From: Candidatus Obscuribacterales bacterium
Lineage (GTDB): Bacteria > Cyanobacteriota > Vampirovibrionia > Obscuribacterales > Obscuribacteraceae
Length of the DNA: 64,000 bases
Direction of reading: 5' to 3'
Assembly (NCBI GenBank): GCA_031292355.1
Contig: JARLHI010000006.1
Span: 1-64,000, forward strand
A program made the translations under genes and the position numbers. The notes under the pieces are model-generated. The model did not search any database, was not told where the DNA came from, and worked only from the letters and a program-made list of their open reading frames with translations. Below, in pieces: positions 17,599-26,111 of this stretch; within the stretch, counting starts at the first letter, position 1; each line of letters opens with the position of its first letter.

Positions 17599-18861
17599 AT
17601 GAATAATTCCTTCATTGAGGGGCTCCACTCCTGGCGCTTAGCTGGGCTGTCCGTCGAGTTCAAACAAACCTTTCGCAGTCTTGCAGTGAGAAATTACCGG
17701 CTGTTCGCTATCGGTCACTTAATTTCTACCTGTGGCACCTGGATGCAAACGGTGGCGCTGAGCTGGTTAGTCTACAGGCTGACTGGTTCAGCTGCGGCTC
17801 TGGGTGTGGTTTCTTGTGCTGGCTATTTGCCACTGCTCTGTCTGGGGTATGTTGGCGGCTTCGTCGTTGACCGCCTGGGCTGCCGACCAGTGCTAATTGC
17901 TACTCAAGTCGTAGCTTTGATACAGGCTGCGTTATTGTTCAGTCTCACAGTGACAAATTTGATATCGATTTACTGGATCATTGGACTATCGCTGACGACG
18001 GGACTGATCTCGGCTTTCGAGTTGCCGGCCAGACAGTCGCTTGCACCGAGTTTAGTGAGCAAAGCGGATGTAACTAATGCCATCGGCATAAACTCAACGA
18101 TCTGGAATACCGCGCGCTCGATCGGACCAGCCCTGGCTGGTCTTCTGATTGGAACTTTTGGCGAGTCAATCTGCTTTGGTTTGAATGCCTTGAGTTATCT
18201 TGCATCGCTGGTAACGCTTCTAAAGATTGATAGGAATGCCATTGTAGGCGGTGGCGGTCGAAAGCAGATAAGCGACAAGACTGCTTCAATTGGCGGCGTG
18301 CTATGCGCCAAAAATGTACGAGATGTACTCGTCTTCGTGTCGTTGATGAGCATCTTTGGGTATCAATGCGGAATACTGTTACCGATTGTGGCAGATAAGA
18401 GCATTGGTGGTGGCGCTATAACCCTCGGACTTCTCTCCACTGCAACCGGCATTGGTGCTCTTTTGAGCTCGCTGATACTTGCCAGCCGTGGTCATAGCGA
18501 AGTCCTGCGACGCGGCATCGGTTATGCCGGATTCGGTATGTGCGCGGCTACCGCCTGCATCGCTTATTCCACATCACTTGCTGTCACGTTCATGGCTTGC
18601 GTTGTAGCCGGTGTCGCTATGACCACCGCTGTTATCGGTGGGAGCTCACTTTTACAATCTACAATTGACCCCGATATCCGCGGTCGGATAATGGCACTCT
18701 TCTCTAGCGTTACTTTCGGAATAACACCCGTGGCGGCCTTAATTGCCGGTACGCTCTCCGAAGTAATCGGGGTTACGTATTCTCTTTCCATTAGCTCGCT
18801 CCTGTTGTTCACGGTAGCGGTTATTTATTTGGCTGTTACGAAGAAGCCAGCAGCCGAATAA
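17599..18861 (+). CDS. MFS transporter, EntS/MFS_3-type exporter
   Basis: The 420-residue protein has 12 hydrophobic helices and the MFS_3 pattern. The start FRSLAVRNYRLFAIGHLISTCGTWMQ is followed by WLVYRLTGSAAALGV, the motif A-like GGFVVDRLG, and the long ELPARQSLAPSLV..ADVTNAIGINS..WNTARSIGPALAG block. Family members are proton-driven exporters of siderophores or small drugs. CAGGAG precedes the ATG. The substrate cannot be told from the sequence. Confidence 0.92.
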   Translation: MNNSFIEGLHSWRLAGLSVEFKQTFRSLAVRNYRLFAIGHLISTCGTWMQTVALSWLVYRLTGSAAALGVVSCAGYLPLLCLGYVGGFVVDRLGCRPVLIATQVVALIQAALLFSLTVTNLISIYWIIGLSLTTGLISAFELPARQSLAPSLVSKADVTNAIGINSTIWNTARSIGPALAGLLIGTFGESICFGLNALSYLASLVTLLKIDRNAIVGGGGRKQISDKTASIGGVLCAKNVRDVLVFVSLMSIFGYQCGILLPIVADKSIGGGAITLGLLSTATGIGALLSSLILASRGHSEVLRRGIGYAGFGMCAATACIAYSTSLAVTFMACVVAGVAMTTAVIGGSSLLQSTIDPDIRGRIMALFSSVTFGITPVAALIAGTLSEVIGVTYSLSISSLLLFTVAVIYLAVTKKPAAE

Positions 18862-18919
18862 TAAACTTCCCAACAAAATGGTGTGGTAGTGCATATAGTG
18901 CCATGACACACACACAATT

Positions 18920-19014
18920 CGCGTCAGCGGCTTGTTGCTCGATCAGTTTCTGGCTCTACGCGGTGTAGACGCCCAGAATAGAGCGATGGCAGTTGTGCTG
19001 ATTCAGCCGACCAC
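18920..19014. repeat. 95-bp copy of part of the PDE-like gene
   Basis: This stretch matches 19920-20014, inside the PDE-like gene, at an offset of exactly 1000 bp with about five mismatches and no gaps. It has no start codon or continuation, so it is a dead fragment. Confidence 0.85.
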
Positions 19015-19040
19015 TCGAAGCATTTGTACCGAACTTTCCC

Positions 19041-19095
19041 AAGCCTGCGTGTAATGCCGCCCGTCTCTCCGACGGACGGCATTACACGCAGGCTT
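19041..19095. terminator. 25-bp stem hairpin
   Basis: Two 25-base arms (19041-19065 and 19071-19095) are complementary except at one position, around TCTCC. It is the longest hairpin in the window. No T-tract follows. It sits between the MFS and PDE-like genes, directly after the 95-bp fragment. Confidence 0.6.
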
Positions 19096-19484
19096 GTTTG
19101 GCGCGAGCGTTCTTTGCCTGTAAACGCTCGTGAAATTAACCAGGCAATGGTAAAGACTGCCAAATCAGAGCGCATAAGAGGGAGGCTAATCTTGCCGCCT
19201 GGAATTGGTGCGAGTTCGCGCAGTACGTCGGCGGGGTGGCAGCGCTCTATAACGTACGGACAGGTCAGAAGCTGTCATGCACGAATCCCAAAGCATTTAC
19301 GAATAGGAGGTACGGTGTCTAAAGGCAGGTGGCACTGAAATCTGCTGACTGCTGCAGAAAATATGCTGCTACGGTGCAACTTTTTTACGACCAGAAGTAT
19401 TTCTGGTTGTTCTTCCCGAGCGCATGGCTAATCATGCAACCGTTGCTGCATAACACGCGGTCATATCTAAGAAAGGATTTGAAC

Positions 19485-20468
19485 ATGTCATCAAAACAGC
19501 ATCATTCGATCGAAGCGCAAACCTGTACTCCGTTTTTGGAGCATTATTTGTCGGGCACCACCAATGGCGGCAACCTGCCACCAGATCTTGTCGCCTCGCT
19601 TGGTGGACTCGGCAAAAACTGCGCATGGCCAAGACCTATAGACGATGCCAGTTTCGCCCATCTTGTCGAAAAGCTAATCGACATGCTGGTGAACTACGAT
19701 CGCGTATTCAGCAACGCCTACCACAACGTCAAGCATAGCGTAACGGTGTTCGATCGGTTGGACACTGTGCTCGCGAAGACGAGCTACCCAGCAGTCGTGA
19801 TGCAAGCGTTACAACTTGCCGCTCTTGCTCACGACCTGGCGCATCCTGGAGCAACCTTAAGGCGCGATGCCATCATAAAACCGGCATTGCCCGAACTTGG
19901 CAATGACGTTTCAAATGAACGCGTCAGCGGCTTGTTGCTCGATCAGTTCCTGGCTCTACGCGGTGTAGACGTCCAGATTAGAGCGATGGCATTTGTGCTG
20001 ATTCAGGCGACCACCTTCGGCGCAGCAGTTGAAATTCACACAGACATTGAGCGAATGCTCGCTATCGCCGATATCGCTCCAAGCGGCTCGTTCATCGAGT
20101 GGGTGTACGAAAGCTTAGCCGTGGAAAGAGAATCGCCAGTGGAGAAGCGTCCATCCAGCCTCGAGGAGTGGATCGTAAGGCGCCTTGCCTTTACCAATTT
20201 CATCCAAACTCGTCTGCTCTCCGTTGGAGTAGAAGTCGGCAATCGGTTGCCCTACCGAATCTATACAACTAATCTCGGAGAGATACGACGAGTCTTGTTT
20301 GAAGTGCAACAAGGCGTCAATCCGGCTATGGCTAAGGTGCTCGAAGCCATTGTCACACCGATTCTTTCCAAACATTCGCCCAGTGTTTTAGGACACACAG
20401 CCGAACCGACGTCCGCCCAGATAGCGCAAGCCGTACTCAAGGGACTGAGACTGGACGAAGCCGAATAA
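19485..20468 (+). CDS. class I cyclic-nucleotide-phosphodiesterase-like HD protein
   Basis: ATG 19485 follows GAAAGGATTTGAAC and gives 327 residues. The PDEase I signature is present: YHN-x2-H (His80, His84), then AALAHDLAHPG (His116, Asp117, His120), then Asp196 in LAIADIAPSG. These match the catalytic and metal ligands of the eukaryote-type PDE fold. Such enzymes hydrolyse cAMP or cGMP; bacterial members are uncommon and their substrates are often unknown. Long soluble stretches on both sides carry no transmembrane segment. A fragment copy lies 1000 bp upstream. The fold call is confident, the substrate is not. Confidence 0.8.
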   Translation: MSSKQHHSIEAQTCTPFLEHYLSGTTNGGNLPPDLVASLGGLGKNCAWPRPIDDASFAHLVEKLIDMLVNYDRVFSNAYHNVKHSVTVFDRLDTVLAKTSYPAVVMQALQLAALAHDLAHPGATLRRDAIIKPALPELGNDVSNERVSGLLLDQFLALRGVDVQIRAMAFVLIQATTFGAAVEIHTDIERMLAIADIAPSGSFIEWVYESLAVERESPVEKRPSSLEEWIVRRLAFTNFIQTRLLSVGVEVGNRLPYRIYTTNLGEIRRVLFEVQQGVNPAMAKVLEAIVTPILSKHSPSVLGHTAEPTSAQIAQAVLKGLRLDEAE

Positions 20469-20599
20469 AGGGCGACGCTCATAATCGTCATCGCAGAATG
20501 CGCCAGTGCGTTAATGATGACCCCAAGTTTGACGCATGACTCTGTGCCAGGCTCAACTATTTGTCCAGACAATAATGTTATTAAAGAATGGAACATCCC

Positions 20600-21007
20600 A
20601 TGAAAATTCAACGTAAGCCATTTCTCCGTTACAGCGAAGACGCTTTAGATAAAGTGAAAGACTTTATCAACCAGATTGGGCGCAAGCAGCTGGTTGATAT
20701 CACCGAGCATGAAAATAGCTCCCTCAAAATGGCAGCGATTTCCGTGTGGTATTGGGAATCAGATTTACCCAATCAGACGACCATCGAAGAGGGACAGACC
20801 ATTCAATGCCAGGAAATTAGGCGTGCTGGCGAAGATGTCCTGGATAAAGTTGAAACGTTTATAGACAGGGTTGGAGCCGAGCGGCTTGCCAAAATCACGG
20901 AGTGTGAAATTGGCCAAGACCCATACACAACCATCACGGTCTGGTATTGGGGATCAGCGATAGCCCTTGAAGAAGGGCAGAAGAGTGGCGAGCCGACGCA
21001 AAGCTGA
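20600..21007 (+). CDS. protein with two tandem WYW repeats
   Basis: ATG 20600 gives 135 residues with two about 50-residue units. Each runs D-x-LDKV-x-F-(I/L)-x-(Q/R)-(I/V)-G-x-(K/E)-x-L-x-(D/K)-I-T-E and ends in VWYWES or VWYWGS. A single-unit relative is split by a stop at 10796-11056. Soluble; function unknown. An ATG at 20588 would add four residues. Confidence 0.75.
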   Translation: MKIQRKPFLRYSEDALDKVKDFINQIGRKQLVDITEHENSSLKMAAISVWYWESDLPNQTTIEEGQTIQCQEIRRAGEDVLDKVETFIDRVGAERLAKITECEIGQDPYTTITVWYWGSAIALEEGQKSGEPTQS

Positions 21008-21031
21008 ATGTTCCCATGAACTCCCTAAAGA

Positions 21032-21101
21032 GCGAGGCTTAAGAGCCTTTCTGAAGCCATGTGAGACTAGGAGTCATTTGTGGCGCCTCGTCTTAGACCT
21101 G
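21032..21101. repeat. 70-bp intergenic repeat, copy 1
   Basis: Matches 25731-25800 with about three mismatches. It begins with AGGCT-TAAG-AGCCT, a small hairpin. In copy 2 it forms the end and 3' flank of a truncated gene, so copy 1 probably marks the tail of a lost gene. Confidence 0.85.
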
Positions 21102-21128
21102 TATTTGTGTCTTGCATTGGAGATGATA

Positions 21129-21512
21129 ATGATCAATATCACAAGTAGTGCCTTTCGCACAGCTCTACTGGTATTCGGTTTGAGCGAAGAAGAGGTGGCA
21201 AAAGCCGACTGCACTCTTTCAGAGCTGAAGTCTAGCAAGGTTCTCGACCATTTTCATGCGCATCTCGAGAGCCGGTTGCAGCTATTTATCGAAGATACAC
21301 AACTGTGTGAGCAGGGAAATCTTCCACTGACCGCAGTCATATCTTCTGCGGAAAATTTCTGTTCACAGCTGCGTGTGGTGCATACAAGCCTTGTGGAATC
21401 GAAAGAGCCTGCACGTGCCGATTGGATTTTGCAGACACAAAATTCAATTCATTCACGGGCCTCTAAACTCCAACGAGATGTGCTTCATCTCAGCTCTGTT
21501 GCGAAGGAATAG
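21129..21512 (+). CDS. small helical protein, paralogue of 10174-10554
   Basis: ATG 21129 is the best placed after GGAG and gives 127 residues. It shares block order with the 10174-10554 product: SAFRTALLVFGLSEEEVA, an RLQLFIEDTQL block, SSAENFCSQLR and EPARADWI. Soluble, helical. Function unknown. Confidence 0.8.
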   Translation: MINITSSAFRTALLVFGLSEEEVAKADCTLSELKSSKVLDHFHAHLESRLQLFIEDTQLCEQGNLPLTAVISSAENFCSQLRVVHTSLVESKEPARADWILQTQNSIHSRASKLQRDVLHLSSVAKE

Positions 21513-21606
21513 CAACTGTCATTTTTTCGCTCAGCTTAAAGCTCTCCGCCGATTATCCACAAATGCATCAACTTTAACTGGACCAGTAGGTCATTAAGGA
21601 TCAACT

Positions 21607-22221
21607 ATGACAGCCACCAACGGACTTAGCCAGACAGCAATCAATAAAGGTGCCCCCGAAGGACAGAAGGTCATTCTGTTTTACAAGCAGGGCGAACTAC
21701 CCGAGGGAGTATTCTCCAACTTCGCAGAATACAAAATCATCATCGATGATATCTTCTGGGGCACTTCTGAAATTTACTTTCAAGCGAAGAAATTCGTTGG
21801 CACTGAGCACGAGATCGAAGTCTGGAAGGCGGAGAACTCAAGTCAGGCGGCAGCTATGGGGCGCGATCGCTCTCGCCCTCTGCGCGCCGACTGGGATTCT
21901 CCCATCGATATTTCGATTCTTCCAGATGCCACTACTTTCGGTGCCGACTGGGAGAAGTATGTCGGGCGCCCGATGCTCGTCAAAGACTACGTCATGCTCA
22001 TCGCTGTGCGTGCGAAGTTCTCCCAGCATAAAGATCTGGAAGGTTACATCTTGAGCACTAAAGGTGCCTGTCTGATCGAGCACACCAAGAACGATTCATA
22101 TTGGGCCGATGGTGGCGACGGAAGCGGGCAGAATATACTCGGCAAAATTCTCATGATTGTCAGAGACGAGCGTGCCCGCTTGCTCGAGGAGTGGGTTCAG
22201 AGCTGCGTGGACTCTTTCTAA
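21607..22221 (+). CDS. NADAR family protein (YbiA-like)
   Basis: The 204-residue protein carries the NADAR/YbiA pattern: FSNFAEYKI, the WGTSEIYFQAKKF block, RSRPLRADWD, MLIAVRAKFSQHKDLEGYILST, and the end LIEHTKNDSYWADGGDGSGQNILGKILMIVR. E. coli YbiA is a riboflavin-pathway N-glycosidase; other NADAR proteins act on ADP-ribose derivatives and have been linked to phage defence and ADP-ribosylation. It lies among small unknown genes near the PDE-like protein, which hints at nucleotide signalling, but operon linkage is not shown. Confidence 0.93.
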   Translation: MTATNGLSQTAINKGAPEGQKVILFYKQGELPEGVFSNFAEYKIIIDDIFWGTSEIYFQAKKFVGTEHEIEVWKAENSSQAAAMGRDRSRPLRADWDSPIDISILPDATTFGADWEKYVGRPMLVKDYVMLIAVRAKFSQHKDLEGYILSTKGACLIEHTKNDSYWADGGDGSGQNILGKILMIVRDERARLLEEWVQSCVDSF

Positions 22222-22414
22222 TCCGCTCGACCCTCGCCAAAGCTTTTCTGAAGAAGGCTTTGAGTTGGTAACAGCAGCCGTCGGGCATTTGCGTCATCAG
22301 TGGTCAACTGTCACTGCGTATCGAGATCGATGACGCTTTTGCCTGCATAACCAGGTCGGGCTAATCAAGGTTTGATTAGAAAATGACTTACTCTAACTAA
22401 TGAAGGAAAATTCA

Positions 22415-22819
22415 ATGTTCCCTAAATTCTGTTACCTGTTCTTCGTCACCGTAGCGGGTTTTGCCCTCATGAATGGTGCGTCGCCTTATGCTTCCCGGCT
22501 TGCCATCACTGCTGGTGGGGTGATGGCAGTCGTCGGATTGGTGCGGTATCTATTGGTACGGTTCGGAGAATCACCCATGGAAGCGAGTGGAAAGGGTATC
22601 CTACCCTTTCTCTGGACTGCGGGCATAGGAACGATGATTCTTGGCTTCGGTACTGGTGCTGTCGAAATGTTCTTTGGCGGCGCTGGTCTAATTTTGAGCT
22701 GGGTATTTCTGACCGAGGCCCACAAGATAAGCATGCTTCTGGACATCGCCCAAAAGGGGGCTCGTTCGCAACAGCCTAGCCCCGCGCATGGGCAACACGG
22801 AGTACACACAGCGTTTTAG
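22415..22819 (+). CDS. membrane protein, four helices
   Basis: ATG 22415 follows GAAGGAAAATTC. The 134-residue product has about four helices and a polar tail (QQPSPAHGQHG). A 15-bp hairpin follows. Not recognised. Confidence 0.7.
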   Translation: MFPKFCYLFFVTVAGFALMNGASPYASRLAITAGGVMAVVGLVRYLLVRFGESPMEASGKGILPFLWTAGIGTMILGFGTGAVEMFFGGAGLILSWVFLTEAHKISMLLDIAQKGARSQQPSPAHGQHGVHTAF

Positions 22820-22830
22820 CAATCTTGCTG

Positions 22831-22863
22831 TTGGCGCGTGATTGAACTTCAATCACGTGCCAA
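22831..22863 (+). terminator. 15-bp hairpin
   Basis: Arms 22831-22845 and 22849-22863 pair with one mismatch around ACT, 11 bases after the stop codon. No T-tract. Confidence 0.55.
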
Positions 22864-22939
22864 TGTGCAGAATTTGCTACGACCGTGACATCAACTTTAA
22901 TCAAAAGTGGAGAAATGACGTGAGTTACTATTTTGTGAA

Positions 22940-23041
22940 ATGCCATACGCGATTTTCGTCGCGAGCGCGGTTTTAGGCTTAAGTGGACTCTTCGGAGCCA
23001 TTATCGCCGTCGTTTACCATGCTTGCACAGCAAACCCGTGA
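22940..23041 (+). CDS. 33-residue single-helix membrane peptide
   Basis: ATG 22940 starts a peptide whose residues 3-27 form one Ala/Gly-rich hydrophobic helix. A perfect 12-bp hairpin begins nine bases after its TGA, matching the pattern of its neighbours. The adjacent ribosome site is weak; a GGAG lies about 30 bases upstream before other possible starts. Modest confidence. Confidence 0.4.
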   Translation: MPYAIFVASAVLGLSGLFGAIIAVVYHACTANP

Positions 23042-23050
23042 AATCGCTAA

Positions 23051-23080
23051 CAGTCTGACTGCTTTATAGCAGTCAGACTG
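23051..23080 (+). terminator. perfect 12-bp hairpin
   Basis: CAGTCTGACTGC and GCAGTCAGACTG pair perfectly around TTTATA. No T-tract. Confidence 0.55.
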
Positions 23081-23174
23081 TGCATCTCGGTCAATGTAAT
23101 GAAGGGAACTGTGGTCCAAGTCTATGAGGACCCTACTCTAATAAGCAGCATGGCTGCACATGAAAGGAAAGCAC

Positions 23175-23855
23175 ATGGAAAACACACTATCCCAGGAAAC
23201 AGCATCCGTTGAGCACGCTGGGGAGATTGCGGCGAACGCTAATCGGGTTCTAACCGAAGAAGGCCTGACGAACTCAGAAGAAAACATTCAGAAGGCTTTG
23301 GCAAAGCGTCATTTTCTGCTTGAGAGTACGAGGCAGACATTTCTACAAATCGCAATACCGCTCGTGGAAAAATTTGACAGGGATATCCGACTTTTGGAGG
23401 ACGCGGCGCAGTCCTTTGAGGAAATTCCAGGTGACGAGATCGATCGCGAAATAAATAAGCGCTGTGCGCGTGATCTCAGAAGCCGTTGCTCTGAGCTAGT
23501 GCTCCAGCAATCATGCGAGTTGGAGCGTTTGGCGAAAGAGGCTGGAGTCGGAGAGAATCGGCTGATAGCAGAGATCGGTATTACAGTCTGTCGCACGTAC
23601 TTGGAAGTTAACTTTAGCTTCGGCTATACAATGCGCAGAATTGTCCTCTGGGCAGACGGTCGCTATTTTCTTATCGTGTACAAACAAATGGCACTCCAGG
23701 ATGACAATTTGGAAGAGGTCCGTTACACGGTATTTGACTCGCCATCAGTCGAACGGGTGATCAGTTCTGTCGAGAAGTTCTCTGATGCGGAATTGGCAGC
23801 GATCAAAGAATTTCGGAAAGGCACCAATACAGGCATTATCTACAACGGCCGCTAA
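23175..23855 (+). CDS. hypothetical helical protein
   Basis: ATG 23175 follows AAAGGAAAGCAC and gives 226 residues. The first 140 residues are charged helices (possible coiled coil). The C-terminal 80 form a beta-rich domain (VLWADGRYFLIVYKQMAL) ending in NTGIIYNGR. The last bases are duplicated at 13009-13046. Not recognised. Confidence 0.75.
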   Translation: MENTLSQETASVEHAGEIAANANRVLTEEGLTNSEENIQKALAKRHFLLESTRQTFLQIAIPLVEKFDRDIRLLEDAAQSFEEIPGDEIDREINKRCARDLRSRCSELVLQQSCELERLAKEAGVGENRLIAEIGITVCRTYLEVNFSFGYTMRRIVLWADGRYFLIVYKQMALQDDNLEEVRYTVFDSPSVERVISSVEKFSDAELAAIKEFRKGTNTGIIYNGR

Positions 23856-24055
23856 CGATTGTTGCTCGCAGTCAGAACAACGGAGAAAGCGTGAGGGAGT
23901 CCCCCGCGCTTTTTCGCTGTCCCTTGAATAAGCTGCTCGCAAGTCATCGCGAAGCGGAGTCCTAAAGTACTGCAGTCGAAATCGAGAGTAAAATTCAGCT
24001 GACCTGGCGAAGCCTGCTAGGGGACGAGGTTTTCTCAATTCTAGGAGTAAATCCA

Positions 24056-25048
24056 ATGCAAGTAATGCATGCAATGTCGGTGAAACTCACCGTTTATCTG
24101 CGCCTTGCCGCCCTGGTAGCTGGGTTCCAACTTTTTGCTGGCAGCTCAGTCTTCTGTTCAGTAGAAGCAGCTGTGGCTTCGCGCACCATTGGTCTTGCCA
24201 CCGATTTATATGGCGCGCCGTGTGAAACGCAACCAAAGGAAAACGAAATTCCCGTATTGGAAGTTTATGTTCCCCCTGGTGGCTGCCACTTTCTATCATC
24301 CTTCGACAAGCTGTCCTACGCCGCTTCTCACATCGACTCGTTGGGGCTACAACTGCCACCCTCTTTCGACCCGATCCAGCTTTATTTCCAAGCTGCGCAG
24401 GAGGTTGTGCCAATCAAAGTTCGTACAGAAAAGGGTGATAGCTTCTCTGGCAGCGGTGTAATCATCGGGGAAATTGCAGATAAAATCATAATTGCCACAG
24501 ACGACCATGTCGTCAATGAGCAACTGCTTTATCCGGATCTGCAAAATGCAAAGTTTCATTTTACAGTTACCATGGGAAACAACCGTCGTTATACGGCTCA
24601 AATCGAACTTACCGACTCCGCTCACGACATGATTGTAATATCAATCAAGGCGGCGCCAGAACTGGCTCAGACTTATATCGTCGCCACTTTCGTCGACGCA
24701 ACGGAATCGCTCGGTGAAGGAATGCTATTCGGTTTCGCCGCGCAATCAAGCACGCTGTATGCATCACTTGCATCGTTCGATGGTTTATATGCAGAAGATA
24801 AGGTGCTTGATAGTTTTCTGGATGGCGAAGATCGAAAGCGTTTGATGTTGCAGACGATCGCCCGGGAGGCCGATGGTCAATCCGGCGGAATTGCTGTCAC
24901 CAGGCTGGGATTGGTACAAGGGCTGATTGATGCATGGGTCGAGAAATCAAATGGCCATCGCCTTATCTACGTTAATCCCCTCACGCGCGGTCAGGTCGAA
25001 GAGTGGCTATCTAAAATCAAAACCACTTCAACTGCAAATCTGAACTGA
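24056..25048 (+). CDS. exported trypsin-like serine protease
   Basis: ATG 24056 follows CTAGGAG. The 330-residue protein has an N-terminal signal helix (about 8-38). The chymotrypsin-fold triad is visible: His151 in ATDDHVV, Asp191 in DSAHDMIVI, Ser276 in DGQSGG, with GSGVII before the His. GQSGG replaces the usual GNSGG. No PDZ domain follows, unlike HtrA/DegP. It probably acts outside the cytoplasmic membrane; the target is unknown. Confidence 0.85.
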   Translation: MQVMHAMSVKLTVYLRLAALVAGFQLFAGSSVFCSVEAAVASRTIGLATDLYGAPCETQPKENEIPVLEVYVPPGGCHFLSSFDKLSYAASHIDSLGLQLPPSFDPIQLYFQAAQEVVPIKVRTEKGDSFSGSGVIIGEIADKIIIATDDHVVNEQLLYPDLQNAKFHFTVTMGNNRRYTAQIELTDSAHDMIVISIKAAPELAQTYIVATFVDATESLGEGMLFGFAAQSSTLYASLASFDGLYAEDKVLDSFLDGEDRKRLMLQTIAREADGQSGGIAVTRLGLVQGLIDAWVEKSNGHRLIYVNPLTRGQVEEWLSKIKTTSTANLN

Positions 25049-25080
25049 ATCTTTAATTTGCAATTGCTTGGAGATAAAAG

Positions 25081-25452
25081 ATGACTATCAAGAAAATAAT
25101 GCTGTTGTTGACTCTCGGTCTTTCTTTTGGCTCGACGCTCTGGACCAGCGTTTATGGCTACTATGATGAGTGGCTTTTCTTGTCACTAATTGGCTTGCTC
25201 GCGGCAGGTTTCTTTTGGGAAAGGCGAGAAACAGTTGAACAATTCCGATTTTCGGACAGTAACTTTATGGTTGCGACCGGTGGTTGGGCGCTCGCTTTGA
25301 TTATCCTTTTAGCTGTGATTCAGCGCATCACCGATCCTTACCACTTCTATGCTGCCGACAATCCATTTTTGATTGCGGTCTTCGCGATAATCGGATTTCT
25401 GATCGGCGCTTGCACTTTTGATTTCAAGCATCAGGGCTGTATTGCTCGATGA
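25081..25452 (+). CDS. four-helix membrane protein, paralogue of 45798-46160
   Basis: The 123-residue product has four helices and starts MTIKKIMLLLTLGLS. The copy at 45798 begins almost identically and shares the YGYYD.W, RRETVEQFRF and AVIQRITDPYHFYA blocks. A third, truncated copy lies at 13053-13204. In both full loci the gene is followed by the same type of partner gene, so the pair moved together. Confidence 0.85.
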   Translation: MTIKKIMLLLTLGLSFGSTLWTSVYGYYDEWLFLSLIGLLAAGFFWERRETVEQFRFSDSNFMVATGGWALALIILLAVIQRITDPYHFYAADNPFLIAVFAIIGFLIGACTFDFKHQGCIAR

Positions 25453-25509
25453 TGTAGGAAATATGCTTTTCCATTTGCACCATCATCTCAAAACTCAGAG
25501 GAGTCAATT

Positions 25510-25741
25510 ATGGATGAGTCTACAAAAACTTATTTGCAGATGTGGGACCGCGTCACTTTGCTCGAGCCACAGTTGCGGGACGCGCTACAAGCTGCTTAGC
25601 AAGTTGAGCGTCTATAAACGCGATGAACCGCGTTTGAAGAAAATGGCTGTTTCAGCCATTGAAGTTTGTAATGCAGTGAAACTGCTCTCCAAGCGAATCG
25701 CCCTCATCAAAGGACATCCGCGGACATTGAGCGAGGCTTAA
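25510..25741 (+). pseudogene. internally deleted copy of the 46222-47058 gene
   Basis: ATG 25510 reads MDESTKTYLQMWDRV, matching the start of the 46222 product, and stops at 25597-25599. From about 25593 another frame reads KLSVYKRDEPRLKKMAVSAI to 25741, matching that protein's last 60 residues. About 600 bp of the middle is missing and the join is out of frame, so the copy is dead. Confidence 0.85.
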
Positions 25742-25800
25742 GAGCCTTTCTGAAGCCATGCGAGACGAGGAGTCATTTGTGGCGCCTTGTCTTAGACCTG
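25731..25800. repeat. 70-bp repeat, copy 2
   Basis: Matches 21032-21101 with about three mismatches. Here it covers the last codons of the deleted gene and its 3' flank. Confidence 0.85.
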
Positions 25801-26111
25801 CGTTGGTGAAATTTCGCAGCAAGGTGAAGCTGGGGCCCCGGTCTATCTTAATGACTGGGTCGAAACCGATCGTTGCCAAGATCGAGGCTGGCTGTATGAA
25901 GACCCAGGCGACAAGCCTGGTGCCATCATGTTGTTCCCCGATATAACAGCAATCATCGTCGCCGAACAGATGTCGCCGAGCGAACGTATCGCTGAGCACA
26001 TCGCCCGTTGCATCTCGATCATGGGTGGTTCAATGGAGCGGCTGTCGGCCTTTGTTCGACCGGCAGAGTTCTCTTGCGATCGCCTGTGGCACAACCATGG
26101 AGAGAACTATT
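25801..26111 (+). pseudogene. 5'-truncated protein-coding remnant
   Basis: One frame reads coherently from GEISQQGEAGAPVYLNDW through GDKPGAIMLFPDITAIIV and on to a helical end, but it begins just after an in-frame TAG inside the 70-bp repeat and has no start. A short frame from ATG 25928 would give 63 residues. It looks like a gene whose 5' end was removed at the repeat boundary. Confidence 0.55.
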
